A stretch of 64,000 bases of DNA. Source: Lasiosphaeria ovina (taxonomy: Eukaryota > Ascomycota > Sordariomycetes > Sordariales > Lasiosphaeriaceae). Below are positions 34,003 to 45,676 of this stretch, one piece after another. The stretch lies in assembly GCA_033439765.1 (NCBI GenBank), contig JAULSN010000003.1, forward strand, positions 1,054,001 to 1,118,000, written 5' to 3'. The number at the start of each line of letters is the position of its first letter. Position 1 is the first letter of the stretch. The notes below the pieces were generated by a model, which was not told the DNA's origin, did no database searches, and saw nothing but the letters and a program-made list of their open reading frames with translations. The position numbers and the translations under genes are program-made.

Positions 34003-35694
34003 TTAAGGTAGGTACAGATCCTTCTCGTCGAAATCAATCTTCATGACCCGCCTGCTCAGCAGCGGGCTCTGGTCGCTGATCCTTTCCCAGTTGTGCGCAT
34101 CAATGCACGCCTGTCTAGACGCGAGAACCGCAGGACGCGTTCTAGCCGCAACCACGTCCTCGAACTGGTCCAGCGCGGCACGCAGTCTCTTGTGCCTGTC
34201 ACTGTCACTATCACTGTGACCGCTGCTGTTGCTGCTGTCCTGAACAATTTGGGGCCCGATAACGAGCTCGCAGAGCTCGAGAACGTCTACGATGGCGTGG
34301 TTGGCCCCCTCGCCTCGATCTGCATGCAAATCTCCGTGTCAGCAAGCAGAAAGCAAGTGTAGAAAGGCCCACTGCAATGCAGTGTAGTGCAGTCCGCTCT
34401 ACAGTAGTACAAGACCTGCGCGCGGCAAAAACTTACACATGGACATTGGGTGCAAGGCGTCCCCGACCAGTGCCACACTGGCGGTAGTCCTCAGGCCGTG
34501 CGGCGGCGGCCAGTCGTGAAGCTCGAGCGACTTCATGTCTGTGCCACTAGCTCCGGCTTCGTCCTCCGGGAGCGAGTGAACCAAGGACCGCAACGGCTCA
34601 GCCCATGTTTCAGCAAACCTCTTCATGAGCTTGGCTCCCTCGGCGCCAGTGGCGGGGAAGGGAATTGGCAACGGCTCCCCAAGAAAGCCACTCCGGACGG
34701 GCCACGACGCCACTATCTGGCAGCTGTACTTGCCCGACGCTGGGTCTGCGATGTTTTCTTCATGATTGTTGCCAGGGGCGTCAAGCACTGCCGCGGACCC
34801 GGAGTCGTGTCAGCCATCATGCATTGACTGCAGCCAATCTGTGGGGGGAAATGATAGAGTGACAATGAACAAAGGACAGCAAAAAGCTCACCACTGAAAT
34901 ACACATAAGTATTGTCCTTTGACGAAGTCCCCTGGAGGAAAAAGGGGTCAAGCTTCCGGACTGGCTCAATCTGTGCGGGGGTGCAGTCGATTCTAACCCC
35001 AATCACACGAACGGGAATTTGAAAGGTAGGCGTGTCGGGGAAGAGAGCTCGGCGTATGCGGGACTGGCTCCCGTCACAAGCCACAAGCAGCCTCCCGACA
35101 CACCAAGAACCGTCTTCGAGTCGGACTGTGACGGACTCCTTGCCATCACCGTCGCCCTCTGCTGCTTCGAACCCGCTCACCGCCTTTCCCCACTGTCTCT
35201 GGCATTAGGACAAATGCAACGATTGAGGGCTTTTTTTTTTTTTTTTTTTTTTTCAATGTTGGAGAACGCACCTCAATGTCGATCCCGGTCGCCAGAATAC
35301 GCCTGAATACGTTGCGGCTAACCCGGATTCGCTGCGCCTCGGGTGCAAACGGGGCTGCAGACAGGCGCTCGCCGGTGCTCAAGTCGTAGAAGGGGAAGGC
35401 CGACGCCAGGCCGCTGGCCACGGCGGCTCTGTCGACGTAGGCTTCTGGAAGCCGGCGGACCAGGTCGTCGGGCAGGAGCGCGCGCAGGGCAGGCAGCGAC
35501 CAGTGCAGGGTGAGACCCCATCCGAGCCCGCGAGTGGTAAAGTCCGTGTCCCGGTCGAAGATTCGAAACGGCACCCCGGATTTGCGGAGGTACTGTGCCA
35601 GAAGCAGACCGCAGATCCCGGCTCCAGCAATGATGACGGCTGGTTGGGGTTGGGGCGGCGGATTGGCTGACAAAGGCTGAGGGGGATGGTCCAT
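34003..35694 (-). CDS. FAD-dependent monooxygenase (aromatic hydroxylase-like)
   Basis: Four exons: 35694-35272, 35192-34892, 34787-34437, 34319-34003; introns of 79, 104 and 117 nt; 463 aa. Exon ends join to family motifs: GIDIE-WGKAV, YFS-VLDAP, PMSM-YRGEGANHAI. FAD-binding GxGxxG at residues 24-29 (AGAGICGLLLA), the DG motif in LLVACDGSQSRIRR at about 175-185, and GDALHP at about 349, which contacts the FAD phosphates and ribityl chain. These define the group A flavin monooxygenases that hydroxylate aromatic or polyketide-type substrates with NAD(P)H. Substrate unknown. Intron 1 contains a 23-base A tract and two AG acceptors six bases apart, so two additional residues (Arg-Gln) may be included. 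Soluble, no signal peptide. Confidence 0.9.
35231..35253. repeat. 23-bp poly(T)/poly(A) tract within an intron
   Basis: Uninterrupted T run on the plus strand (A on the coding strand) in intron 1 of the monooxygenase gene, 18 nt from the donor site. Length likely varies between strains. Confidence 0.9.
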
Positions 35695-38600
35695 GGTTCC
35701 TGGTTGGTCTGCCCCTTTGGTTTCCGGGGGAGGGGGAGGGGAGGGGTGGTGGTGGTTGCTGTGCTGTGTTCTGCTGCTGCTTGGCCTCAGCTAACCACCA
35801 CTGATAGCAGAGCTGTCACTGATATGCTACCACTTTGCCGTGAGGACTGCTTTCCATAGAAGCAACGTTTAATAAACAAAATTCCGGGTTGCGTGGGGGT
35901 GAATGCAGACAAAAACACAGAAGTCACAGACACGCTGAGGAACACCCCCCCATTTCGAGCGCCTTTTCCCCCGATGCACCCTCAATTTGCAAGCGAAGCA
36001 ATCTCGCCCCCTCATGCGTGGAACTAGCGAACCCGGCCCGCTGGCAACCAACCTGCATGAAAACCCGCCCACCACTACAGATGTACTCGAGTACGAGCTT
36101 GCCCACAGAAAGGAGGAGCCATTGACGTCTATCCATTGGTCCAACGCACAATCACCCCCTCCTGTTTTTTCGCCAAAAGATCCCCCGGCATCCTTCGGAC
36201 CCATCCATCCTACTGCACGTACGAGAATTACACTCTTCTTTTCCCCCTTCTGCTCCCTTGACGAAACCAGAACAGGTAAAGAATCAGTCGACTTTTCTTT
36301 TGTTTATTGAATGCAACGCGCCACCTATATTAAAAGAGGGGGAGAAAAGTGATTGGTCGGAAATCCCGTTATCACACAACATCCCACACTTGCATTTCAT
36401 CACTTGTGTGAGCAGGCATTCTGGAAAACTCCGAGCATGGGCCAAAAGTTTAGGACCGAGGAGGCGAGCGAGCGAGACCGCATTTGATTGTTCGTTCCTT
36501 CTTTGGTTTTTCTCCTTTCCTTCTAGACTCAATATTGCTTACATCCTTATGCAACAAGGAAGGCCGAAAGGGCGACACACTAGCGAGGAGGCAGCCAAGC
36601 AAGCAAAAAACGGTACTGTGTGATCCGGGGACCCAGAGGCGGCCAGGCCGGCCCAGGCATGTTGCCAATGGTGAATGGACCGCTGCAGCGTCCTGTTGCT
36701 ATACTGCGTAGCCTGTGATGCTGCAGGAGCTGGTCGTTCTGTTTTTTTTTTCCGGGCTCGTATTTTATCCCCTTTTTTATCTTTATTGTCCCAGGGGGAC
36801 GGAACGGATGGGATTGGTTGAGTGGATGGGAGAGAATCCAGGCCATTGACGAAAAAGGAGAGAATCCAGGTCATCGACGAAAAAGGAAAGGAGAAAAAAA
36901 TAACGGATTGCTCTCCCACTCCCATTCGCATTCCCACTCCCACGTGTGAGCCATGAGAGAAGCTATTTTCCGCAACGATGCAGTGAGACGGAGACGAACT
37001 GCTTGATTCGAATCCGGGCAAGGGTGCGCCGCCCGCGTGTAGGGTGAGACATTCTCGCCTTGGCGTGCGGACCTCAGAGACTTGACCCCCTTTGGTCAAG
37101 CCATTCATTTTGAATTTTGCGGGGCAGGAAGACAAAGGAAATCGTCAAAGACGGCGCCCTTTCCGCCCACTTGTTCTGCTTGTTCTTTAAGGCCAACCGA
37201 CCCATTGTGCTGGTGGTGTATGTACTGCGTATTTTGAGTTGGCGTGCGCGATACGTACGGCTTGGCGGTTTTCCTTTCTTCTTTTGTGAGCGCTGACCAC
37301 ACACCACACCAGACCAGACCAGGGTACGAGGTCCGGCGGCGCGGAACAAGGAGCTGATTCAGAAGCCAATGGCCACTCCTTCCCCTCCCTTCCGTTCCGT
37401 TTCGTCCCGGTCCGCTTCCGAAGGGGGGTTGCCATGCCGCGCACTCATTGGACAGACCGCAAGCCCACACACACACGCCCACCACGCCACTGCGCCCTTC
37501 GCTGTGCTGTCTCGGAGACGAGACGGTGAAGGTGCCCCCCTTCTCTGAGACGTCCTCATTTTTGATGTTACGCAGCAGTGCCAGCGTGTACCGAGTCTCC
37601 GTCCATCTGTCCATTCCAGCGGAGGCTTGATTGATTACGCGCGGGATTCTCTTTTGAACGAACGAGTTTACTATTAATTGATGCGACGGTGGCGAGGTTA
37701 AGTTGTCCACTTCACCGAGCCCGGTGTCATCGACGTAATCAGAGTATGATCGGAATCCTGGGGCGGTCGCGAAATAATAATAATCAATTCATGTCTGCCT
37801 GTCGCGTACAACCATCATTCGGCCCGACAATGTTTGCCTCGGGTGGTTTAATAAACTCGACAGCCCGTGACTAGTCCTCAAGGACATTTGTTGTTTCCTA
37901 TCTGCCCTTAATTATTTCCTGGGTCACCATGAACCAGTCGCCAGTGGTAGACTTCAGACGGGTTTCATCTCCTGAGGGTATCTATCGACCTCGGCACTGG
38001 TAAAGTGTACTGGTTAACGCCAAATTTCTTTGCAAAGGTTGGTTAATTAGTCATAGACGGCTTCGGGCTTGCCCTTCCTCACGGATAGTTCTTTTGGTCA
38101 AAGTGTCGGGTACCTAATGGTTGCAACGTCTTCAATTCTATGATAATTAATTAGTTTCTCCGATGCGGAGGTTGGACTTTGGGGGTATGTCTGGGAACTC
38201 TGTTGTAATTAGTTCTTCTAGGGTTTACTTTTGGGTGTCCGCGATGGCGATGATGGTTATGACGACACGATGCGGTCCGTTGTCCTTGTGCATAGACCTA
38301 ATTAATTTAAATATAGACCTCGCTCTTTGCCAGGTAACAAACGGCTCCGTCATGTCGCTGTCAACTGGCGACTTCTGAGTTATAAATGGCATATTAGGCG
38401 TGGTTTGCCAACTCTGTCGAGGAGCAATGACTTCCACGTGGCTAAATCCTTCACGAGAATGAAATGGCTTTATAACTATTCATCACCATACACGTACTAA
38501 AAGGAACATAATCAAGCCTTTGCCGCAGTACAGCAGAATGTTAGTTATAATTATTGTGCGTGGTTAAATTTGCATACCTGATTACGTAGAGTCTGTTTGA

Positions 38601-39562
38601 ACTTTGAGACGCCCAGACTCATTTGCTGAAGCGCTCTTGTCCATATCTGAATTCCAATCCTGTGTAAATAGGTACCCCAATTGATTGGATAGTTTGAGTA
38701 ATGAAACTCTGCGTATCTGTCAATTCTTGATATTGCCCTCTGCCCCTAAAGAACTTTTGTTCCGAAACTTCTGATAGTCTCTTGTCAAAGTGCAAAGAGA
38801 CAAGTACCTCGGTAAGCATCAGCACGTAAACATCCTTACCTTCCATGTCATGTCTTGCATGTGAACCTGTCTGTCAATCCGCTTGCCCCTCGCGATCGGC
38901 GCGGTTGGGGTCGTGGGTCCAATCGCGATCTCGTCAATCGGTGGTTCCGCCCAATTCGTCGCTGATCGGCGGGATCGGCGGGATCGGCATTGCTCTTCAC
39001 AATTTCCCCCGGGTTCGGGTTCCAAGTTTGGGAATACGGTCGGTGGTATTTGTCAAGGTGCGCGTAACGCTTGGTTCGGCTTCGGCCCGTGAATGTACAG
39101 GTAGATCTTGGCCGTGTCCGTCCTTGGCAAAATGGATGGTTACAACCGAGAAAGATATGGTTCTGATTAATTACATGGGATGGGGTTGGTTGTTGTTTGG
39201 TGGAATGATTTTGGCAACACATGAAAGTCTAGCGAGGTTGGATGTGAACTTGACTTTGCGACATAAATTCGCCAATTTTTTCTTGTAACCTGATATTGCA
39301 TTGTCGAGCTAGAAGCATTGGTACCTAGTTTTAACGTTGAAATTTCGTCGATCAACTGGTCGAAGAGCCTTTGCCAGTCACTGTTGCTTTTCTCGGCTTG
39401 TGATTCTAATTAATTAACTCTATGCCACTGGAACTAGTTATCTAAGGCAGGATAGCTTACGACCGTAAGTTCTTTAAGGACTTCGTGTCTTCGTTAAAGA
39501 TATTATTTTGAACCCTGTAACAATGGCAACAAGAAGGATACTGTAGCCCTTTTCTCCGCCGC
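35695..39562. other. 3.9-kb gene-free region
   Basis: No frame here has protein-like composition or a splice-supported extension. Contains short GATCGGCGG direct repeats (about 38965-38985) and an A/T-rich stretch (37900-38800). Confidence 0.5.
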
Positions 39563-40877
39563 CTATACAGTCGCGGTACCAACAAATACCACCAAAACTG
39601 CGGCATATGTGGCTGTAGAAACCAGCGTCTCAATATTGGACACCCTAACCACAAGTGACACAGCGAACGCAAAGATAAGCACAGCTGACGACACCTTCAT
39701 GAGATTCTTGTTCTGCGAAGGCTTAATGCTCATAACAAGCATTGGTGCAACTAAGAAAGTACCTCCTATCAGGGCGATGATGAGACGGACGACACGGTCC
39801 ACAGCGCCGGAGACCTCTTTTGGTTTTTGGCCTTCCATGTACTCCTTTTTTCGTTCCTCCTTCTCGTGTTTGGAGAAGGCGAGGCGAGAAGGAAGTTTGG
39901 TCATGAACATTCTTCGGAGGGGATCGATTCGTTCCTGAGGTTCTTTGAACCAGCAGTAGTCTGTGGCTTGTTGGTTGCGGGACGCTGTGAGTGTGGAATT
40001 GGCTGTGGTAATTACGTACGGGATTGGAATGGGTCACCGTAGTCATCAGAAACTAGAAGAAGCGCTGCAGAAGGAGCTTTCGAGTTCGAGTCTGTGCTTT
40101 GTCCAGAGCCTTGTGCTGGAGAACTTGAGCCGAGCGGGCGATGTGAAAACTTCTTGGTATCTCCCGTTATTAGCGTAGCCGTTTTCCCTGTATTTTGAAT
40201 CTATCTTCATTCCACAATCGAATCTAAAGTACTTCAATGGAGGTTTTGATTCTGCTCAACCCGAAGTCAGCTACGCATCCTAGATAACGTGACATTATAA
40301 TATAGGGAGATTGAAATTTAAAAGGATACTCATACCCTGTGGCCACAACAGGACAGGCACCGTATGCATAACGTTATTGTTGTCCTTGACGTGGACTTCG
40401 CAACGGATTGGTTGACCTTTGGTCCACTGCGTGGTAATAAGTTCGACTCTGACGTGGCTTGGGTCAGTGGGGTCTATGGCAAAGCTAACAATTATTAGAG
40501 CAAGTCGCCCACCTCTCGTCTTTCTCAGATTTAGTACAGCGCCTTAGACACCTCAAAATAGTTACTCCGTACCAGTTAAGCTTGAATTCGATCTTAGTAA
40601 CCGGGAAATTCTTTGCTTGGTAGACATTGAGTGCGAGCGCGCCAACAATGAGCCGGTCGAAGCGTCTCTCAAGCTCAGAGTGTAGCTCCTGTAATGCTGG
40701 TGGGACGAAGTCATTGAAACTACTTAGGGGGACATTTCCGGCCCTCATCAGCGAGCTGCATACCATCTCCAGAGCCTTCACGGTTAGCTGTTTAGATATT
40801 ACAGGATATTTTTCGTGGGAATTATTGCTAGGCTGCGTTGAGCCCGGAAGTGGTGGCGGATGCTGTGGGAGAGACAT
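39563..40877 (-). CDS. Predicted four-exon protein with DUF6594-like membrane tail
   Basis: Model: exons 40877-40513, 40448-40336, 40187-40020, 39960-39563; introns of 64, 148 and 59 nt; all phases agree, giving 347 aa. The C-terminal third has three hydrophobic segments (VVRLIIALIGGTFLVAPMLV, SSAVLIFAFAVSLVVRV, TATYAAVLVVFVG) preceded by EGQKPKEVSGAVDR, resembling the membrane end of fungal DUF6594-type proteins. The N-terminal 160 residues (ERRFDRLIVGALALNVYQAK, VELITTQWTKGQPIRCEVHV) form a separate unit I do not recognise; the usual DUF6594 N-terminus is missing. The weakest point is the 148-nt intron joining the halves: it could instead be two genes. Confidence 0.45.
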
Positions 40878-42907
40878 GTCGTGGTATCCGCGGAATCTTG
40901 GTAATAACTATGGTATTCGTCGCCTGCTCCAAGAGGTTAGCATGGTACGGTCTCCGATATGCCAGAAAGTGATGTAAAGAGAAAAACCGCAGGTTGTGTG
41001 CTATTGAGAGGAATGAAAAGACTTAGCTTTGAGGGGACGAGCCGCCTTTGAATAGATGATTGGTGTCTCGGGACATCCTGATAGCTCTTGTCGATGGGGT
41101 GGCTCAAAGCCAAGGCGGAAACGGGGGCCAACTACGTGGCCGTATGCAAAGTGCGTAAATGGTTTGAAACTATGGTCTCAAACTGGACTGAATGCGTGTT
41201 GAATGCGTATAACCAGCGATGGGCGGATATCTGTGGAATGGGTGTATTGAGCGCGCGTATTGAGCGCGTACAAAGGGGTGTTTCATGAATCTGGAGCCTG
41301 GGGAACGGAGATTGTCGTTTTGGTCTGAACTTCGTATTTCGTTCCAGCGGGTTAAAACACAACAAGGTGAGATCAAGGCCGAGACCCAGCTGGGGCCACG
41401 ATAGTTCCAAGATGAATGGGCCAACAATGCCGAGCTCATGGGAGACCTGGTACCACATACGTTAAGCTTCGGCTATTCGAGTGGAGCCTACCCTGCAATA
41501 AGAGATACTACTCTGCGTATGTGTAAATTGTGGGTATTTAGGTGAGTGAGAGCCGAGCCGCTGTTTTTCGAATTATTCGGAAGGCATATTATTGCGTGTG
41601 CACCACCAATGCGCTGAAAAATTGCACGCGGTGCTCAGCGTGCTGGGCTGGACCATGCCCTCACACAGAATACACGCAACGCTACGCTAGTTGAACAAGA
41701 GAGAATTGGGGTGGCCGTGCTTCCATTTGGCTAGGGGTGGGAATGAGCATCAGGAACCAAAACAAGAGAGTTAAGAGCAAACTAGGAAACGGACTAGACT
41801 ATTTATTAATTATTATCAGCCCAAAATATCTGACAAGAGTTCCCAGATACACGTCTTCACGTAGAGGAAGCATGAGAGTAATGAAAACAGCCTATTGTTG
41901 TACCCTAAAGTTGCCCTCAGCAATTTCCATGTTCGTGCGTGATCCTGAGCCGCTCCTGAACTAGGGTGAGCTATGGGTGAGCCTAGCTTGCACAGCCGTG
42001 TGGCCCAATTTTGGACCCTCGACTAAAGTTGCCATCCAGAGATTGCGGTGCGTTCCTCGGTTTTATGCTAACTATACTGAATAGGGTGCGGCCATGTCAG
42101 CGGTGGCGTTGCAAAATATGATTCGTTTGGCGTGCATTGCAGCCTGGGCGTTTGATCTTATGTAGTGAGGCGAAGTGAGGAAAAGGGCGGAGGAAGAAAT
42201 GTCCTTGATGCCAGTCCGCTCTTTATTTGATTTGAAGCTTTGAGTATCTCATTGCTCACTCGAAGGATGATTGCCCCGTCTGAATTACTTCAATCAGAAA
42301 GTGTGACAGGAAAATTCGAGGTGCCAGCTTTCCACTCCTTTGATCCTCGGCCTACCGTTGGTCCCTGATGGACACTTCAGCTTACGTGGGCATTTGACAC
42401 GTCACGGAAGGTCACCCGAGACCGATCACTTTGCCGACAAGACGAAGTTGTCCCGATTCTTGACTACAAGGGAGCGTTTGAGGTCACCAAGGACCGCCCG
42501 CAGGGTGCTGCCCCGGAGGATGGTCTCTACCGGCCTGTTTAGGATTATGATACGCACGCGCACGGTTGATGTTGGATTGAGTCACTTGCACGGTTGGTAG
42601 GCTCAATTGGCTTGTACTCTTGCGTGTGTTGCCAGTGCCTAGCTCTCTAGATTGCTCTGGAAATCTTTGCTTTGAGGGCGCCCACAACCCTGGTGTGGAG
42701 CCGCGCCACAGTCAAGGTTACGCCTTGGCGTGGCTAATCTAACAGTTGATTTTCGGTTCGTGGGCCACCCGAAAGCAGGATGATGTTGGATGAGTCATTT
42801 TTGGCTTAGTCGTCCTTGTTGATTGCTTCTTGTACCTCTCTGTGCCTTAAGCTAACCATTGCCCAATCTTCGCCTCGTCATTCTTTGTCGCTCTCGTCGT
42901 CCTCCCG
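40878..42907. other. Intergenic region
   Basis: AT-rich, no supported gene. Confidence 0.45.
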
Positions 42908-44671
42908 ATGTCGAGCACCACCACCTTCCAGGAGGTGATTTCTGCTTCTGCAGTGGTTAGTGCTTCTTGGCGTTGCTTCTAAGCCAATCCGGAGAGCCGA
43001 CCTCGCGCTTCCTTGCACCCCAGAAGGCCCAAGCGATGGAACATCTCCCTTCTCTGGCGTCGCAGCTCGGCAATCCTCACTCCTCTGTCGGGTTTGTCTT
43101 CCATCACCACCACAGCGGGCCTGTATAGTTGCCTTCCAAAATCCCGCGATCCGGGGTACAAGGCCATGGACGCCTCCTCAATCCGCGGGTCACCAGGAGG
43201 CCTCGGTGGGCGGTTCACTGCCATTGAGGTCGTAGAGACGGCTTCTGGCCCCAGCGATATCCACCACATGATCTTCACGCTGCTGACATTGTCGCGTGGG
43301 CTTCGGTACGTCTAGAGGCAAAAGAAATCGGTTTGGCTCATCCCACTTACCGCCTGCTCGCAGGGACGTGACGAGGATGGTCGGAAAAGGACTAGAATCT
43401 TGTGAGCATTGCCCCAGCGTTTGCTGCTTGGCTTTTGACTACGCCTCAGCTAAAGATGAGATGCTAGGTTCTGTCCTAGATCACCAACAGAAGCAGTTCG
43501 GCTGAGGGAGATGGCGATCCTGCCTGTGCTATACAAGCAGCTCGCGACATTGTGGCACATCCCCCCCGTCTTTGAGAAGCTATATTCTCAGTTTATCCCC
43601 ATCGGCGTCTTTACAGTCACGCTAGAGCATTTAGGCGACAGTTCAGATACCCAAGTTAAAGGTCAGCCTTATGCTCTTATGTGTCAGAGATATGACATTT
43701 ACTAACTTTATCGTTTCCTAGCGTACTTCATGAAGGGGCAATATAACTGGCCATGGGAATTCGCCATTATGGGCGTCCTGGATACATCAACTGGGTCACT
43801 CAACGCCATCTGCTTTGGCCTGAAACCGGAGAATGAGGAATTGAACGACTTTATTTCCGAGCTCCGGTCCACTTTCAAACAAGCCTTCAACTTCCTCTGG
43901 CTTCCAGCGTCACTGATATCGCTGACGTGTGCCGAAATAAGTCTTGAATGTGGCCGAATCGCTGAAAATCTGTGGTATGTCCAGAACCACACCAGTCTGC
44001 ACGGCAGCGCCTACGGCAAGGACCTGCGTCTGCTAAAAGGTAAACACGACCCCGTTGAGCAGGACATCGTCGACTTGACAGCGGTTTTGGACAGATGTGC
44101 TAGGTTTCGAGCCAAAGTGGACACAGTTAAGAGGCTACTGGATATTCTGGAACAGACCGGCGAATCCACACGGGAGGGTGACAGCGGGGTCACGAGATGG
44201 GTGAGGGAGAGGTACGAGATGAATGACCAGACGGTACTGGGATGTAAAGAGCACTTAGAGTGGCTTTAATAATCTGCGTCAAGCCAGCCTCAGACTGTCG
44301 GTACCACTCCAGTCAACGCGTACCCTGACGGTGTTCTACCGGCTGACATGTCTTCCGGATCCAGATTTATCAGCCCACCAACCAACGGGATAGCCAACAG
44401 GCTCAAGCAGACGGCAAGAACATGCTCACGATAGCCGTCATGACGATGGTATTCCTCCCGGGAGGGTTCGTTGCTGTATGTTTATGGACGCAGGAGATAT
44501 CACTTAGCTAAGGCTCATAAAACCTCGCAGGCGTTCTTCAGCATGTCGATCTTCTCATTTCAGCCCCAGGAAGGTCCTCAAATCGTGTCGAGTTGGATAT
44601 GGCTTTATTTTGTTGTAACACTCACTCTGATGGCCGCCGTCTTTGGAATTTGGAGGGTTTTCACGCGTTGA
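42908..44671 (+). pseudogene. CorA-like membrane protein, frameshifted
   Basis: A fungal protein related to CorA-type Mg2+ transporter folds. Reliable parts: an exon from about 43511 ending at 43661; intron 43662-43721 with a perfect TACTAAC branch site; exon 43722 to about 44264; intron 44301-44364; exon 44365-44475; intron 44476-44530; exon 44531-44671. The C-terminus has the expected two helices (MLTIAVMTMVFLPGGFVA and IWLYFVVTLTLMAAVFGIW) after a coiled coil. Between EHLEWL and NNLRQASLRLS the frame breaks at a TTT run (about 44264-44266), where the simplest explanation is one extra T. Upstream of 43511 coding remnants (ATG 42908; 43140-43310) also do not connect in one frame. I infer a recently inactivated gene; sequencing error is the alternative. 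Confidence 0.55.
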
Positions 44672-44931
44672 CAGCTTCCTGGTACGATGTTACGTCTTAA
44701 TAAAAGCTCGAGCAGAAGAAAAGGAGTCTTACAATTCCATGCCGTCCGTCTTGTTTCCTCCTTCGGCAAATATCTAACAATTTCCTTCGCACATGGCTCT
44801 CTAAGACTAGACTTCTTTCCACTCCTCCCACCACCGGCTCAGCCACCATGACCTCAGGCACACCCGTGCGTTTCCCCTCCCGCCAGCCTTTATAAGGTAC
44901 CGGTCTAGAGACATTCCTCAGCAAAGCGAAA

Positions 44932-45028
44932 GGTTCCATGGTATAGTGGTCTAGCAGATCAGGAAGTTCGAAACATTCCAAAGTGTTCAAAAATCCTGAA
45001 GACCTCGGTTCGAATCTGGGTAGAACCA
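44932..45028 (+). tRNA. tRNA-like gene with putative intron (Gln-like), possibly pseudogene
   Basis: The 5' half (GGTTCCATGGTATAGTGGTC) and 3' half (GGTTCGAATCTGGGTAGAAC) resemble fungal tRNA-Gln. Acceptor stem pairs with one mismatch, T-arm CTCGG-TTCGAAT-CTGGG closes with wobble pairs, anticodon stem TCAGG/CCTGA is perfect. About 25 extra nt in the anticodon loop would be an intron. A T7 terminator follows at 45031. The anticodon cannot be read cleanly because the expected T33 is not in place and the D-loop has one extra base, so it may be inactive. Confidence 0.5.
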
Positions 45029-45104
45029 TCTTTTTTTGGAGGGGGGGGGGGGGGGGCTTTCGTCGACCCCCTTTCTTCTGCACCCCCCCTCCCCCCTTAC
45101 CGCA

Positions 45105-45676
45105 CATAAATAGCCTCCCCCCTTCACAAGCCAAATTCGTCACCGCCCCTAACTCTCCCCACGTCTTGCCAAACGCCTCCCTCCCCCTCGCTCCATCAAA
45201 CTCGAAATACCCCGGCTGATACCGCTGACCCACGCATCTATCCCTCTTAGCGCAATATCGATGTCTTCGCTCGTTAGTTTTGTTGAGAGATTCGCGCCGT
45301 CGACGCAGTAATACGCCGACACTCTGCCGATAGGAAACACGTAGATGAGAGGCATGTTGCCGGTCGTGACAGCGCCGCCGGTAGTAGTGGCCCAGCGCTT
45401 GGCGGCGGTGATGGCGGCGTCGACGGCTGCCTCCTCTTCGGGCTTGTCTGGAAAAATCTGATCTATCTGGCATTGCAGTATACCTTGGACTTTGCTCTCC
45501 TGTAACTCCCTTTCGAGAAGTATTACTTTTCGCTCTTCGATTACTCTCTGCAAATCATATCGTTCGTACGCATCTTCTAGTGCCCTCTCCTATAGCACTA
45601 CCTCTAATGGTTGGAATTCATCCCGGTCTTAATCTCTCGATGCTATCTCGCGTTTCTCCCAGTCTTTCGCGTTCAT
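45105..45676 (-). pseudogene. Degraded gene remnant, unknown family
   Basis: From an ATG at 45676 a protein-like frame (EREIASRD-like start, then VIEERKVILLERELQESKV, IFPDKPEEEAAVDAAITAAK, NMPLIYVFPIGRVSAYYCVD) is broken by TAA (45631-45629) and one TAG where Gln codons would fit, as expected after CpA-to-TpA RIP. It shifts frame near 45215, continuing as YFEFDGARGREAFGKTWGEL to about 45105. Composition and charge pattern argue for a former gene. Family not recognised. Confidence 0.45.

Noticed and set aside
36539..37710. Overlapping ~200-codon minus-strand frames
   Set aside because: No motif, no conserved pattern and no splice-consistent extension; treated as noncoding.
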